A stretch of DNA of 64,000 nucleotides, from NCBI RefSeq assembly GCF_008801405.1, contig NZ_VZPV01000001.1, positions 1,240,001 through 1,304,000 on the forward strand, in the 5' to 3' direction. A program made the translations under genes and the position numbers. Numbering within the stretch: the stretch's first letter is position 1; every line of letters starts with the position of its first letter. The notes under the pieces are model-generated. The model was given only the letters and a program-made list of their open reading frames with translations. It had not been told where the DNA came from and did no database searches. Below, piece after piece: positions 17,098 through 25,768 of this stretch. Source of the DNA: Ralstonia insidiosa. Lineage in GTDB: Bacteria > Pseudomonadota > Gammaproteobacteria > Burkholderiales > Burkholderiaceae.

Positions 17098-18075
17098 TCA
17101 GATATGGATGCGGATGATCTGCCGAATCCACAGCATGCCGAGGCACGTCATGGTGATGGCGAACCACAGCAAGCGCAGGCCTGAATCCGTGGTCCACAGC
17201 GTCGAGATCAGATCGGGGCTGAGCAGGTAGATGACCACGCCCATTACCGGCGGCAGCAAGACCAGGATCCAGCCGCCAAGCCGTCCTTCGGCTGACAGCA
17301 CGCGCACCTTGTCCAACAGCTGCAGGCGCTTGCGGATGAGCGTGCCCACGTTGTCCAGGATCTCCGCCAAGTTCCCGCCTGACTCGCGCTGGATCAGGAT
17401 GGCGATGACGAGGTAACGCAGGTCATCGACCGGCACGCGATCGGTCAACCCGGCAAACGCGTCGTTCATGGAAACGCCAAAGTTGATCTGGTTGAAGACG
17501 ATGGCCAGCTCCGCGCCGATGGGCGCCGGCAGTTCATCACCGGCCATCTCCAGCGCGGCCGGCAGGGAGTGGCCCGCGCGCAGCGCACGGCCAATGAGGT
17601 CGGTGGCTTCAGGCAGTTGGGCTTCAAGCTTGAGCAGGCGCCGCGTACGACGATGCCTCACATAGAGCACGGGCAGGGCTGCGCCCGCCAGCACGAACAC
17701 GAGCAGCGTCAGCGCCGGAGGATTGAACAGCGAGCACAGGATGGCGATGACTGCAGGCACGATCAGCGTCCAGGTCAGGAGTCGCCCCACTGACCAGTCC
17801 AGCCCCGACTGCAGCAACATCAGGTCCAGCGTCTGGATGCGTGGTAGCCGGCCGAGCAGAGCGGCCATGTCGGGCGATTCGCTGAGCACGCGCTGCTTGA
17901 GGATGCTGTCGCTGCCTCCGTGACTGACGCTGCTGATCAAGGCCAACTTCAAGCGTTGGCTCAGGCGCCGCGCGGCCTGGCTGTGGCGGCTATCCCACCA
18001 CAGGTAGACGGCGGAGATACCTAGCAGCATGGCAACGAACACCGACACCGCAAAGCCGATCACCATGGGTTCCAT
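17098..18075 (-). CDS. tadB: TadB, Flp pilus platform protein
   Basis: 325 residues from the ATG at 18075, preceded by GAGGAG; a TTG at 18090 in the same frame is less likely. GspF-superfamily domain: PEATDLIGRALRAGHSLPAA, then RVPVDDLRYLVIAILIQRESGGNLAE. Hydrophobic spans lie at the N-terminus, in the middle (about 113-147) and in a C-terminal pair. Inner-membrane platform partner of TadC. It overlaps nothing and begins 12 bases inside the region after the tadA stop, so it is translated from the same message as tadA. Confidence 0.9.
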   Translation of the reverse strand: MEPMVIGFAVSVFVAMLLGISAVYLWWDSRHSQAARRLSQRLKLALISSVSHGGSDSILKQRVLSESPDMAALLGRLPRIQTLDLMLLQSGLDWSVGRLLTWTLIVPAVIAILCSLFNPPALTLLVFVLAGAALPVLYVRHRRTRRLLKLEAQLPEATDLIGRALRAGHSLPAALEMAGDELPAPIGAELAIVFNQINFGVSMNDAFAGLTDRVPVDDLRYLVIAILIQRESGGNLAEILDNVGTLIRKRLQLLDKVRVLSAEGRLGGWILVLLPPVMGVVIYLLSPDLISTLWTTDSGLRLLWFAITMTCLGMLWIRQIIRIHI

Positions 18076-18086
18076 GTCGGTACTCC

Positions 18087-19451
18087 TCAAATTTCATGCA
18101 GCACGGACGGGTCGTACAGTGTCTCGGGCAGGGCGATGCCGAACATGTGCAGACGTTCCGAAAACTTGGGGCGTACGCCCGTGGCGCAGAAGTGGCCGCG
18201 GATATGGCCGTCGCGGTCCACGCCCTTTCGGCGGAAGGTGAAAATCTCCTGCATGTTCACCACCTCGCCTTCCATGCCGGTGATTTCCTGCACGCTCATG
18301 AGCTTGCGAAAACCATCGGTCAGGCGGGAGACCTGCAGCACCACCGTCAGCGCCGAGGTGATCTGCTGGCGCATCGTGCGCGGCGGCAGTTGCAGGCCAG
18401 CCATGCTGATCATGTTTTCCAGTCGGGTCAGCGCATCGCGCGGTGTGTTGGCGTGAATGGTGGCGAGCGACCCTTCGTGGCCGGTGTTCATCGCGTGCAG
18501 CATGTCGAGCGCTTCAGCGCCGCGTACTTCGCCCAGGATGATGCGGTCGGGGCGCATGCGCAGGGCATTCTTGACCAGCGAGCGCTGCGTGATCTCGCCG
18601 CGGCCCTCGATGTTGGCGGGGCGTGTTTCCAGGCGCAGCACGTGGTTCTGGCGCAGTTGCAGCTCGGCCGCGTCTTCAATGGTGACGATGCGCTCGTCGG
18701 CCGGAATGTAGCCCGACAGGATGTTCAACAGCGTGGTCTTGCCGCTGCCCGTGCCACCCGAGATCAGGATGTTGAGTTTGGCTTTGACCATGGCATCCAG
18801 CAGCTGCGCCATGGCGGGTGTGAGCGTGTTGAAACCCACCAGGTCGTCAATGGTGAGGGGGTTCACCGAGAAACGCCGGATCGATAACAGCGGCCCATCA
18901 ATGGCAGAGGGCGGAATGATGGCGTTGATGCGCGAGCCATCGGGCAGGCGCGCATCCACCATCGGGCTGGATTCATCAATGCGGCGGCCAACCCGCGATA
19001 CCATTTTTTCGATCACGCGCATCAGGTGTGCATCGTCGTGGAAGGTCACGCTGGTCAACTCCAGCTTGCCGCGACGCTCCACATACACATGCTTGTGCGT
19101 GTTGACGAGGATGTCGGAGACGGTGGGGTCGGCCAGCAAGCTTTCCAGCGGGCCATAACCAAGCATCTCGTCCTGTACGTCGTTCACCAGACGGCGGCGC
19201 TCCACCTCGTTGAGCTGATGCTTACCTTCGTCAACGATGCGCTCAACCAGCAGCGCCAGCTCGCGCTTGATCTGGTCAGGTGTGAGCTGCTGCAAGCGGC
19301 CCAGCTCCACGCGGTCAATGATGATCTGGTGAACGTCCATTGCCACCTGTTGATAGGCCGGGCTGAGCGGAGCGCCCGAGCCGTTGGCCTGCGCGACACG
19401 TTGCGGCAGGGCTTCACCGGCTTGCTGAAAGAGTTGTTCTCGCAGGGACAT
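18087..19451 (-). CDS. tadA: TadA/CpaF secretion ATPase
   Basis: 454 residues. Walker A GGTGSGKT at 232-239, Walker B region RIILGEVRG at 303-311, and His-box elements (LHAMNTGHEGSLATIHANT). The N-terminal domain of about 100 residues is typical of CpaF/TadA. The hexameric ATPase powers extension, and in Caulobacter also retraction, of Flp pili from the cytoplasmic side. Located after tadZ and before tadB in the leftward tad operon. An RBS GGAG lies 10 bases before the ATG. Confidence 0.95.
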   Translation of the reverse strand: MSLREQLFQQAGEALPQRVAQANGSGAPLSPAYQQVAMDVHQIIIDRVELGRLQQLTPDQIKRELALLVERIVDEGKHQLNEVERRRLVNDVQDEMLGYGPLESLLADPTVSDILVNTHKHVYVERRGKLELTSVTFHDDAHLMRVIEKMVSRVGRRIDESSPMVDARLPDGSRINAIIPPSAIDGPLLSIRRFSVNPLTIDDLVGFNTLTPAMAQLLDAMVKAKLNILISGGTGSGKTTLLNILSGYIPADERIVTIEDAAELQLRQNHVLRLETRPANIEGRGEITQRSLVKNALRMRPDRIILGEVRGAEALDMLHAMNTGHEGSLATIHANTPRDALTRLENMISMAGLQLPPRTMRQQITSALTVVLQVSRLTDGFRKLMSVQEITGMEGEVVNMQEIFTFRRKGVDRDGHIRGHFCATGVRPKFSERLHMFGIALPETLYDPSVLHEI

Positions 19452-19475
19452 GATGGGCTCCGCGTGATCTTGAGG

Positions 19476-20669
19476 TTAGGCCCGAGCGGGGGCAGGCACC
19501 TGGCTGCTCTGGCCGAACAGCTTGCGCAGCAACCCGTCGCGCCGGTGTTGCGTGTCAGGAAAGAGATGGCGTGCCATGTCGGTCAGGGCGCGGGCAATCG
19601 GGCTGTTTTCAGCCACTTGAAGCACGGGCAAGCCTTGGGTTACCGCATCACGCACGGGGCCCGGGTCGTAAGGCAGCATGTGGGCCACCGACATGCCAAA
19701 GGCGGCTTCCATCGTGTGTTGGCTGATCGGCAAGCGTTTGTCGAGCTGGTTCAGTACCAGCCGCAGGCGCTCGGCGCGGTAGCCCAGTGAGTGGCAGATC
19801 TCCATCAGCCGACGCCCCGCGCGCAGGTACGAGAGGTTGAGCTGCAGCACCGCATAGATCAGGTTGCTGTGATCCAGCACAACGATGGACGCCGGGTTGA
19901 TGTCCTGCCCCACGTCGAAGACGACCACGTCGTACATCGATGCAGCCAACGTCAGGATGCGCTCAAGATGGACGGCCTTGATTTCGCCGCCCTTGATCGG
20001 ATCTCCGGCACCGGCCAACACATCGAAGCCCTGCGATACATGCGTAAGACACGCATCAAACAAGGCGGCATCGAGCCGGTCGATCTGGTTGCAGACATTG
20101 GCTAACGTGGCCGGCGGCGATTGGTCTGTCACCAGGAAAGCGGCGTCGCCGTACTGTTGGCAGAGATCGACCAGCAACACGTGCTTGCCGTGGCGGGCAC
20201 TCAGGATGTGCGCGAAGTTGGCCGCGGTGAACGTGGTGCCGCTGCCGCCCCGGCACGACAGGAACGACACCACCTGGCCGTCGTTGCGTGCGCTGGAGAG
20301 GGCATGGCTGGTGCAGCGCTGCAGCTCGTCGCGAAACTCCTGTGCGTCCGGCGGCCAGGGCAGTACGCACTGCACACCGGCGCGCATCGCCCGCATCAGT
20401 AGATCGGCGGACGGTGCCTCGGTCAGCAGCATGCAGAGCGTGTCCGGGTGTTCGTTGGTCAGGCGGCGCACTTGCTGAAGGTCGTCTGCGCTGAAAGTGG
20501 CGGCGTCCAGGATCAGCAGGTCAACCCCTTGCCCGAGGCCGGGTTGAGTCAGCGCGCGCGATGGTGCAGTACACGTGCGTTGCACAACGTGATTGGCAGC
20601 CTGCGTGATCAGCCCTGCCAGGTATTGCAGGTGCGATTCATCGGCAGAGACGAGAGCGATCTTGGCCAT
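19476..20669 (-). CDS. tadZ: TadZ/CpaE pilus-localising ATPase-like protein
   Basis: 397 residues. The N-terminal half is receiver-like without a full phosphorylation site (LLILDAATFSADDLQQVRRL). The C-terminal half is a ParA/MinD-type fold. The P-loop is RGGSGTTFTA at 140-149; it lacks the usual lysines, as is common in CpaE/TadZ proteins that bind but poorly hydrolyse ATP. It positions the Tad machine at the membrane. AGGAG lies 7 bases before the ATG. Located between the small lipoprotein gene and tadA. Confidence 0.9.
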   Translation of the reverse strand: MAKIALVSADESHLQYLAGLITQAANHVVQRTCTAPSRALTQPGLGQGVDLLILDAATFSADDLQQVRRLTNEHPDTLCMLLTEAPSADLLMRAMRAGVQCVLPWPPDAQEFRDELQRCTSHALSSARNDGQVVSFLSCRGGSGTTFTAANFAHILSARHGKHVLLVDLCQQYGDAAFLVTDQSPPATLANVCNQIDRLDAALFDACLTHVSQGFDVLAGAGDPIKGGEIKAVHLERILTLAASMYDVVVFDVGQDINPASIVVLDHSNLIYAVLQLNLSYLRAGRRLMEICHSLGYRAERLRLVLNQLDKRLPISQHTMEAAFGMSVAHMLPYDPGPVRDAVTQGLPVLQVAENSPIARALTDMARHLFPDTQHRRDGLLRKLFGQSSQVPAPARA

Positions 20670-20711
20670 GGCCTGGCTCCTGTATGGGCGTCTGGTGGTG
20701 CGCGGTTCAGG

Positions 20712-21020
20712 TTACCGAGCCTGAGCATCCAGGCTGTTGCCCGTACCGACGCCCACGGTGAATGCGCTGGTGTCGGCCTGTGGGTTGCGGAATTGGCCGC
20801 TGTAGCGGTCCATGGCGGCGGTTGCGGCACGCCCGTCCACGCCAGCCACCGTGTCAGTGTTCTTCGCCGCATCCAGATTCAGCGTCTGCATGGCTTGCAC
20901 CGTGCGTACGGCTTCACCGAAGTGCTTGTCGTAGACCGGCGTTGAAGTCATGCAGCCGGCGAGAGCGATGGCGAGTCCGCTGCAGAGTCCCGCACGCGCC
21001 AGCATCGAGGTGGTGTTCAT
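20712..21020 (-). CDS. small Tad-locus lipoprotein
   Basis: 102 residues with a lipoprotein signal: MNTTSMLARAGLCSGLAIALAGC, lipobox LAGC with Cys23. The mature part (about 80 residues) is hydrophilic, with TVQAMQTLNLDAAKNTDTVAG. No known domain. It sits between the secretin gene and tadZ, the place where rcpB/cpaD is found in other tad loci, so it may be a short pilotin or secretin partner. AAGGAG upstream gives a firm start. Function inferred from position only. Confidence 0.72.
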   Translation of the reverse strand: MNTTSMLARAGLCSGLAIALAGCMTSTPVYDKHFGEAVRTVQAMQTLNLDAAKNTDTVAGVDGRAATAAMDRYSGQFRNPQADTSAFTVGVGTGNSLDAQAR

Positions 21021-21052
21021 GGTTCTCTCCTTGACGATTCCGGGTGCCGAAT

Positions 21053-22777
21053 TCAGTTGCCGGAGGGTTGCTCACCCGTCGCCGCAAAGCGCCAGGTGTT
21101 GAGCGGTGTAGTGCTGGCTGCCGGTGCCGTGGGGGCGGTCGGCGCAGCGGGAGCCGGGGTGTTGGCAGGTGCCGGAGCTGGCGTGGGCGCGTGGCCCTCC
21201 ATGTTGCCGTTCATGTACAGCTCACCACGGTTGACCGGACCAAAGCTATCGGTTGGCAGCGGATACTGTTCTGGCAGTGGCTTGACCAGGTGCGGCGTGA
21301 CGACGAACAGAAGCTCGGTCTGGTCCTGCTGGAAGCTGGTGCTACGCGCAAGTGCGCCGATCACTGGCAGTTCACCAATGCCCGGCAACGCCTTGAGGCT
21401 GCCAGTGATGTTGTTCTTGATGAGCCCGCCAATCGCAAAGCTCTGGCCGTCATGCACTTGCAGCGTGGTCGATGCACGGCGCGTCGTGATGAGCGGCAGG
21501 ATTGACGTGTTGTTGCTGTTGGGCGCGGTAACAGCCACACCGGTAGGCGACAACTCCGACACTTCTGGCGACACCTTCAGATTGATGCGGCCGTTCTCCA
21601 TCACGGTGGGGGTGAAGCGTAGGCCCACACCAAAGGTCTCTTCCTGCAGCACGATGGTTCCCACGCCATTTGCGGCAGCGCCTTGCGCTACCGGGATGAA
21701 GACCTTGCCACCCGCCAGAAAGCTGGCTTCCTGGCCGCTGATGGCCATCAGGCTCGGCTCGGCAAGCACCTTCACCAAGCCATCACCGCGTTGTGCGTCG
21801 AGTGAAAACTTGAGTGGCAGGTTGTTGTTCTTGCTGAAGTTGATGATGTCGTTCGAGCCCGAGAGGAAGTTGGCAATCGCCCCGAACGACCAGCTACCGA
21901 ATGCGCTATTCGCGTTGAAGGCGGCGCCCATCTGGTCAATCAGCGTTTTGGAGACCTCCGCCACCTTCACTTCCAGCATCACCTGCTGCGGCGCCTCGAC
22001 TGCCATCATGTTGATGATGCGCGGGCTGCGCAGTGGCCCCCCCGGGCCGCCAACCGTGTTTTGCGCGGTGCTTGCCTGGCCTGCGCCCGCTTGCTGATCT
22101 CCCTGATTGGGGCCGCGCGTGGTGCGTGTGACGAAGGCGTTGGCAATGTCCACCACCTTTTGCGCCTGCACCGAATCGCTCACCGAGCCGCCAAGCACCA
22201 GGCTGTCGGCCGCTGCCGACACCCTCACGTTCTTGGCCTCGGGCATCAGTTGCCGCAGGGTGGTTTGCAGTCCGCCCGGGTCCGCGCCCACGGCCACATC
22301 AACGACGCTGCATGAGCCGCTGCGGCCCTGCACAATCATGTTGGTGGAACCCACTTCCAACCCCAGCACATACAGCGTCTGCGGAGAGACGAGCATCGCT
22401 TGTACGACGTTCGGGTTGCCAACGGTGCGGCTGCGCACGGGTTCGGGCAATTGCACCATCGTCGACTTGCCCACCGGTACCGTCACCTCGCTGTGTGAGC
22501 GCATGGCGCCGGCACAGCTCGGGCCCTTTGCCGATGTGTCGCGGTTGGCTTCTGCTGTGGCAGCACTGCCGATGGTGACTTGGATCGGACCATTTGCCGA
22601 CACCTTCATCGGCTTGTTGGGTGCCGCAGCGTTGTTGGTCAGGATGGCGCTCTCGACGCCAACCTGAGCGTGTGCGGCACCTGCACACAGTGCGCCCAGC
22701 GTGGCCACCGCCAGCGCGGTAGCTTTCAGGTACGGTCCCATGCAGCGCTTGGCGCCGCGATCAACGAGTTGGTCCAT
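21053..22777 (-). CDS. rcpA: RcpA/CpaC outer-membrane secretin
   Basis: 574 residues. A signal peptide ends near residue 37 (CAGAAHAQ). The pilus N-terminal domain has VPVGKSTMVQLPEPV and TNMIVQGRSG; the secretin domain includes VMLEVKVAEVSKTLIDQ, PSLMAISGQEASFLAGG, then LPGIGELPVIGALARS and VVTPHLVKPLPEQYP. It forms the multimeric outer-membrane channel for the Flp pilus. A Pro/Ala-rich low-complexity tail follows (about 535-560: repeats of APAP and APTAPTAP). GGGGGAT precedes the ATG at 22777. Next to rcpC. Confidence 0.93.
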   Translation of the reverse strand: MDQLVDRGAKRCMGPYLKATALAVATLGALCAGAAHAQVGVESAILTNNAAAPNKPMKVSANGPIQVTIGSAATAEANRDTSAKGPSCAGAMRSHSEVTVPVGKSTMVQLPEPVRSRTVGNPNVVQAMLVSPQTLYVLGLEVGSTNMIVQGRSGSCSVVDVAVGADPGGLQTTLRQLMPEAKNVRVSAAADSLVLGGSVSDSVQAQKVVDIANAFVTRTTRGPNQGDQQAGAGQASTAQNTVGGPGGPLRSPRIINMMAVEAPQQVMLEVKVAEVSKTLIDQMGAAFNANSAFGSWSFGAIANFLSGSNDIINFSKNNNLPLKFSLDAQRGDGLVKVLAEPSLMAISGQEASFLAGGKVFIPVAQGAAANGVGTIVLQEETFGVGLRFTPTVMENGRINLKVSPEVSELSPTGVAVTAPNSNNTSILPLITTRRASTTLQVHDGQSFAIGGLIKNNITGSLKALPGIGELPVIGALARSTSFQQDQTELLFVVTPHLVKPLPEQYPLPTDSFGPVNRGELYMNGNMEGHAPTPAPAPANTPAPAAPTAPTAPAASTTPLNTWRFAATGEQPSGN

Positions 22778-22898
22778 GTCGATCCCCCAGATTGGTTGTT
22801 CTGCATGACAAGGGCGGTTGCCGTGTCTGGCTCTCTACGTGGAGCCTTTCTTCCGTTACTCGCGTTTTACTGTGCTGCCCGGCGTGGTTTGCGCTTGT

Positions 22899-23750
22899 CT
22901 AGAAGCACTCCTGACTGTGCTGCACGCCGCTGATCACACCCACGCAGTTCCCGGCTGCGCGGTGTTCCGCAACGCGACGCACCACCTGTACCGTCTTGAC
23001 CACCGGCACGGCCACTGCCGCTGTCATGACGGGTTCTTTGAGCAGCGTGCTCTTCGTGGCGCCTGCCGTATCCACGGGGCGTGGATCAACCTGATTGCGC
23101 AGCACCAGAGAGAGGTTGCCCACGCTGCGAGCCAGGTCGATCTTCTCGGCTTGCTCAGGCGTGACTTCCAGCGTGACGGCGTTGACGACTTTGGGTTTGG
23201 TGTCGTCGCGGTTGACTTCCTGTGCAACCGCCAGCACAAGAATCTTCTCCAGTACGATCTTCGAAATCGACTGGTCATTGCGGTCGGTGCCCGGCCTGAC
23301 ATCCTTGGCGTCCTGCAGCGTGTTGACGATGATGTCAACGTAGCTACCGGGCAGCGCAAAGCCGGCCACGCCCACCACGTCGTTCACGCGCACGGTGATA
23401 GCGCGCTTGCCTTCGCCAATGACTGCGGACAATCCGCCCGCTGTTCCCACCGGGGTGAGCTTGGATTCGAGCACGGGCTCGCCGCGCGTGAGGCTGGCAC
23501 GCACCACACGGCCGTCGAGCGCGTGCGAGTCGCTGATTGCGCCGGGTGGCAGGCTTGACGTTGGCCAATCGACCAGCTTGACGAAATCGGGTGACAGGCG
23601 TTGGCCCAGGTCAATGTCTGCGGTAGCCACGGCTACCTTGGTGATGCCATTGCTGCTCTGCTGCGTGAGCCAGCGCGACGCGAATACCACCGCTGCCAGC
23701 GCGGCAATCGTGGCAATGAACAGCATGGAAAGGATGCGCAGGTTTTTCAT
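22899..23750 (-). CDS. rcpC: RcpC/CpaB Flp pilus assembly protein
   Basis: 283 residues. An N-terminal membrane anchor (about 5-27) is followed by a SAF domain: VAVATADIDLGQRLSPDFVK, then RGEPVLESKLTP. The RcpC/CpaB-specific region has AITVRVNDVVGVAGFALPG and a VDIIVNTLQD stretch. The periplasmic protein supports or connects to the secretin. Located between tadV and rcpA, with 121 bases to the secretin start. Confidence 0.92.
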   Translation of the reverse strand: MKNLRILSMLFIATIAALAAVVFASRWLTQQSSNGITKVAVATADIDLGQRLSPDFVKLVDWPTSSLPPGAISDSHALDGRVVRASLTRGEPVLESKLTPVGTAGGLSAVIGEGKRAITVRVNDVVGVAGFALPGSYVDIIVNTLQDAKDVRPGTDRNDQSISKIVLEKILVLAVAQEVNRDDTKPKVVNAVTLEVTPEQAEKIDLARSVGNLSLVLRNQVDPRPVDTAGATKSTLLKEPVMTAAVAVPVVKTVQVVRRVAEHRAAGNCVGVISGVQHSQECF

Positions 23751-24115
23751 TTCCCAACCCCTTCAGTCAATCCTCAATCCCAGCGCCATTTGGACCGCAG
23801 GCAGGCGATGGGCAGACAGGGCCGGCCAAGTCGCCGGTCGGCCGCGTGGCGTGTGGATACGGGGGGCGCATGCCAAGACGCGCGTGGGCCGCATGTATGG
23901 CGAGGCGGTGCCGCGCAGGTCCTGGCTTGCCCAATGGTGCGACTGCATTGACGCATGGCTCTTCCCCTCGCCCGGGCCGCTGTTACGCGGCTCTGAATGT
24001 CATCGTGATGCTGATGCGTGCCTGGGACGTTGTTGACCGATCAGGCTTGAGCGGTGGCCGTCTGCTGCTTGTGTTTGCGCAGCGCTTGGGCACGCACCAG
24101 TGTTGCTCCCCTCAA
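23751..24115. other. 365-base gap between tadV and rcpC
   Basis: No convincing gene, hairpin or promoter was recognised. Short open frames on both strands have no RBS or motif. The gap is long for the inside of an otherwise tight operon, so an internal promoter for rcpC onward is possible. Confidence 0.4.
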
Positions 24116-24661
24116 CTACATCGCTCCCCACTTCACCAACAACGTGCCCGCTGCAAACGCCACCGCATAGGGCAACTGGATCGTTCCGCCGTGCTTGGGC
24201 GCTTGCGCCTCTGTGTGCACGGCTTTGCTACCGGATGCATGCAACATCGGCAGCGATAGCAGCAACGCCGAGACGCCCGCCGCCGAGCGGCGCGCCTCCT
24301 TGCGCAGCATCACCATGACGAGCGCCAGAACACCGCCCGCAAGAAAGCTCACCAGGGCCACGTGAAAGGCGCCGAACGGCCCCATGAACGCGCCGATTGC
24401 GCCCATCAACTTCACGTCGCCCGCACCCATGCCACCGAGCGCGTAGAGCCCGAAGCACAGCCCCATGCCGACAGCCGCGCCGCCAAGCCAAGCCAAGCTG
24501 CCGGCCCCCGCGCCCATCGTCATGCCTTGCGCGACGAGCGCCGCCACCAAGCCCACACCAACCAGCCAGTTCGGCACGCGGCGCGTCCTCACGTCGTACG
24601 CCGCCGCCGTCACCACAAGCAGGGTGAGGCAGAGATTGGCTAGGTTGGCTGAGGTGGTCAT
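24116..24661 (-). CDS. tadV: TadV/CpaA prepilin peptidase (A24 family)
   Basis: 181 residues with about five hydrophobic spans. The two catalytic aspartates of type IV prepilin peptidases are visible: Asp in AAAYDVRTRRVPN and Asp in GMGAGDVKLMGAIGAF (the GxGD motif). The methylation domain of large prepilin peptidases is missing, as is normal for TadV. It would cleave the Flp pilins and the TadE-type pseudopilins after Gly on the cytoplasmic side. GAGGA precedes the ATG. First machinery gene after flp. Confidence 0.92.
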   Translation of the reverse strand: MTTSANLANLCLTLLVVTAAAYDVRTRRVPNWLVGVGLVAALVAQGMTMGAGAGSLAWLGGAAVGMGLCFGLYALGGMGAGDVKLMGAIGAFMGPFGAFHVALVSFLAGGVLALVMVMLRKEARRSAAGVSALLLSLPMLHASGSKAVHTEAQAPKHGGTIQLPYAVAFAAGTLLVKWGAM

Positions 24662-24745
24662 GTCAATGTCCTCGCGGGTGCCGTGTCTTGCTTCTCTGTC
24701 CGCGCGATGCCGGTGGCGTCGCGGGCCAGGATGGATTCGGCCGGA

Positions 24746-24770
24746 TCAGGTCCGGATGTGCCGGACCTGA
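24746..24770 (-). terminator. perfect hairpin between flp and tadV
   Basis: TCAGGTCCGG, a 5-base loop and CCGGACCTGA give a perfect 10-base stem, 20 bases after the flp stop. No T-run. It could act as a partial terminator or mRNA-stabilising end, allowing more pilin than machinery to be made. Confidence 0.6.
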
Positions 24771-24790
24771 CCTGGGCACAGAAAAGCTGC

Positions 24791-24967
24791 TCAGGCGGCG
24801 GCCGTCGACAGCTGGGTCGCGATGGTGCTCCAGATAGCGCCGACGGCAGTCTTGACGGTACCGCCCGAGGCCACCATCACCAGTGCCACAAATGCCAGCA
24901 GCAGTGCGTATTCCACGCCGGCTGCGCCGTCTTCTTCGCGCACGAAACGCTTGATCATGGCTTTCAT
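24791..24967 (-). CDS. flp: Flp-type pilin
   Basis: 58 residues from the ATG at 24967, with AGGAG 6 bases upstream; a longer frame to 24994 lacks a site. Leader KRFVREEDG, then AAGVEYALLLAFVALVMVAS: cleavage after Gly14 gives the Flp hallmark Glu+5/Tyr+6 and a hydrophobic stalk. The mature pilin is about 44 residues, ending in a short Ser/Thr/Ala region. It is the major subunit of the Tad pilus used for adhesion and biofilm. First gene of the leftward tad operon. Confidence 0.95.
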   Translation of the reverse strand: MKAMIKRFVREEDGAAGVEYALLLAFVALVMVASGGTVKTAVGAIWSTIATQLSTAAA

Positions 24968-25468
24968 GTCCAACTCCTTTGCGTCATGGTTCAAGGAAAT
25001 GCGCTCCGCTGAAGATCGGGCGCGTTTTAGCCGGCAAGCCGGCTAGGGCCGAATCAGGGGTTCCGGGATTTCGCGAGCGAGTGCCGTCAGCATGCCGACC
25101 AAGATCGGCACGTTCCGGATCGCAACGTGATAGATGGCTCCCCCGACTTCACCGTTGCCCGGGAGCAGCGCGAGTGGGCCAGCCACCAACGCCGCTTCGC
25201 CGGACGCATCGCCGCAGATGCGACGGCTGCGCCATGGGTGTGGTGAATCGATCCGTATGACCTTCAGGGACCGGTTCACACCCCGGGCGTACTGCTAAAC
25301 CACTGCTTGCGGTTGTCCGGCAACAGTGCCGGTACACCGCGGTGGGCTGTGTTCGATGCCACTCGCCCTGTTTTGAACTTCCCCAAGACGCCGCACTTGG
25401 CGCCGAATTCTTTTGCTACGTTGGCCCCCTCAGCCCACTAGGGCTGGACGTGCCGCATACCGCATAGG
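24968..25468. other. 500-base region between the two flp genes
   Basis: It should contain the flp promoter (leftward), not resolved by eye. A hairpin AGCCGGC-AA-GCCGGCT lies at 25029-25044 in the probable flp leader. A leftward frame at 25043-25279 (78 residues, GC-rich third positions, one hydrophobic stretch) has no RBS or recognisable motif and is not called. The rest shows nothing. Confidence 0.4.
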
Positions 25469-25768
25469 TCAGCCGCCGTGGCCATGACCATGGCCGTTGC
25501 CGTTGCCGTTTCCGTTTCCGTTTCCGTTTCCGTTTCCGTTTCCGTTTCCGTTTCCGTTTCCGTCATCGCCGCCGTCACCTCCGGATTGACTTGAGCTGGC
25601 CACAGATGACAACCCCGTCGCCGTGTTGTTCCAGATCGTGCCGGTCGACGTTTTGACGCTCAGACGAAACCCGGCCATTGCCAGGGCGACGAACGTCAGC
25701 AACAACGCGTATTCAATGCTGGCGGCTCCGAGGCTCTTGCGTTTGCTCCCTGCTGTCTTGGTCTGCAC
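25469..25768 (-). CDS. second Flp-type pilin with Gly-Asn repeat tail
   Basis: 99 residues from a GTG start at 25768, with AGGAG 8 bases upstream. The N-terminus is a true class-Flp prepilin: GSKRKSLG, then AASIEYALLLTFVALAMAG, with cleavage after Gly14 and Glu+5/Tyr+6. The mature stalk continues like the first Flp (SVKTSTGTIWNNTATGLSSV matches TVKTAVGAIWSTIATQLSTA). It is then extended by SQSGGDGGDDG and a run of Gly-Asn dipeptides ending HGHGHGG. The tail is encoded by a tandem hexanucleotide. It may be a minor or tip pilin, or a surface-variable one. Confidence 0.82.
   Translation of the reverse strand: MQTKTAGSKRKSLGAASIEYALLLTFVALAMAGFRLSVKTSTGTIWNNTATGLSSVASSSQSGGDGGDDGNGNGNGNGNGNGNGNGNGNGNGHGHGHGG
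25509..25562. repeat. tandem hexanucleotide repeat (9 copies) in the second flp gene
   Basis: Nine uninterrupted copies of TTTCCG on the + strand, with degenerate GTTGCC units on the window-left side. On the coding strand each unit reads as one Gly-Asn. The unit length is a multiple of three, so copy-number change would alter tail length without a frameshift. Confidence 0.95.

Noticed and set aside
25043..25279. 78-codon minus-strand frame between the two flp genes
   Set aside because: Reasonable third-position GC and a hydrophobic stretch, but no RBS, no motif and a stop inside a hairpin. It could be a small protein, but the support is too weak.
25509..25562. Tandem repeats as a CRISPR or frameshift phase-variation tract
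   Set aside because: The units are 6 bases without spacers, so it is not CRISPR. The unit is a multiple of three, so slippage cannot switch the frame.
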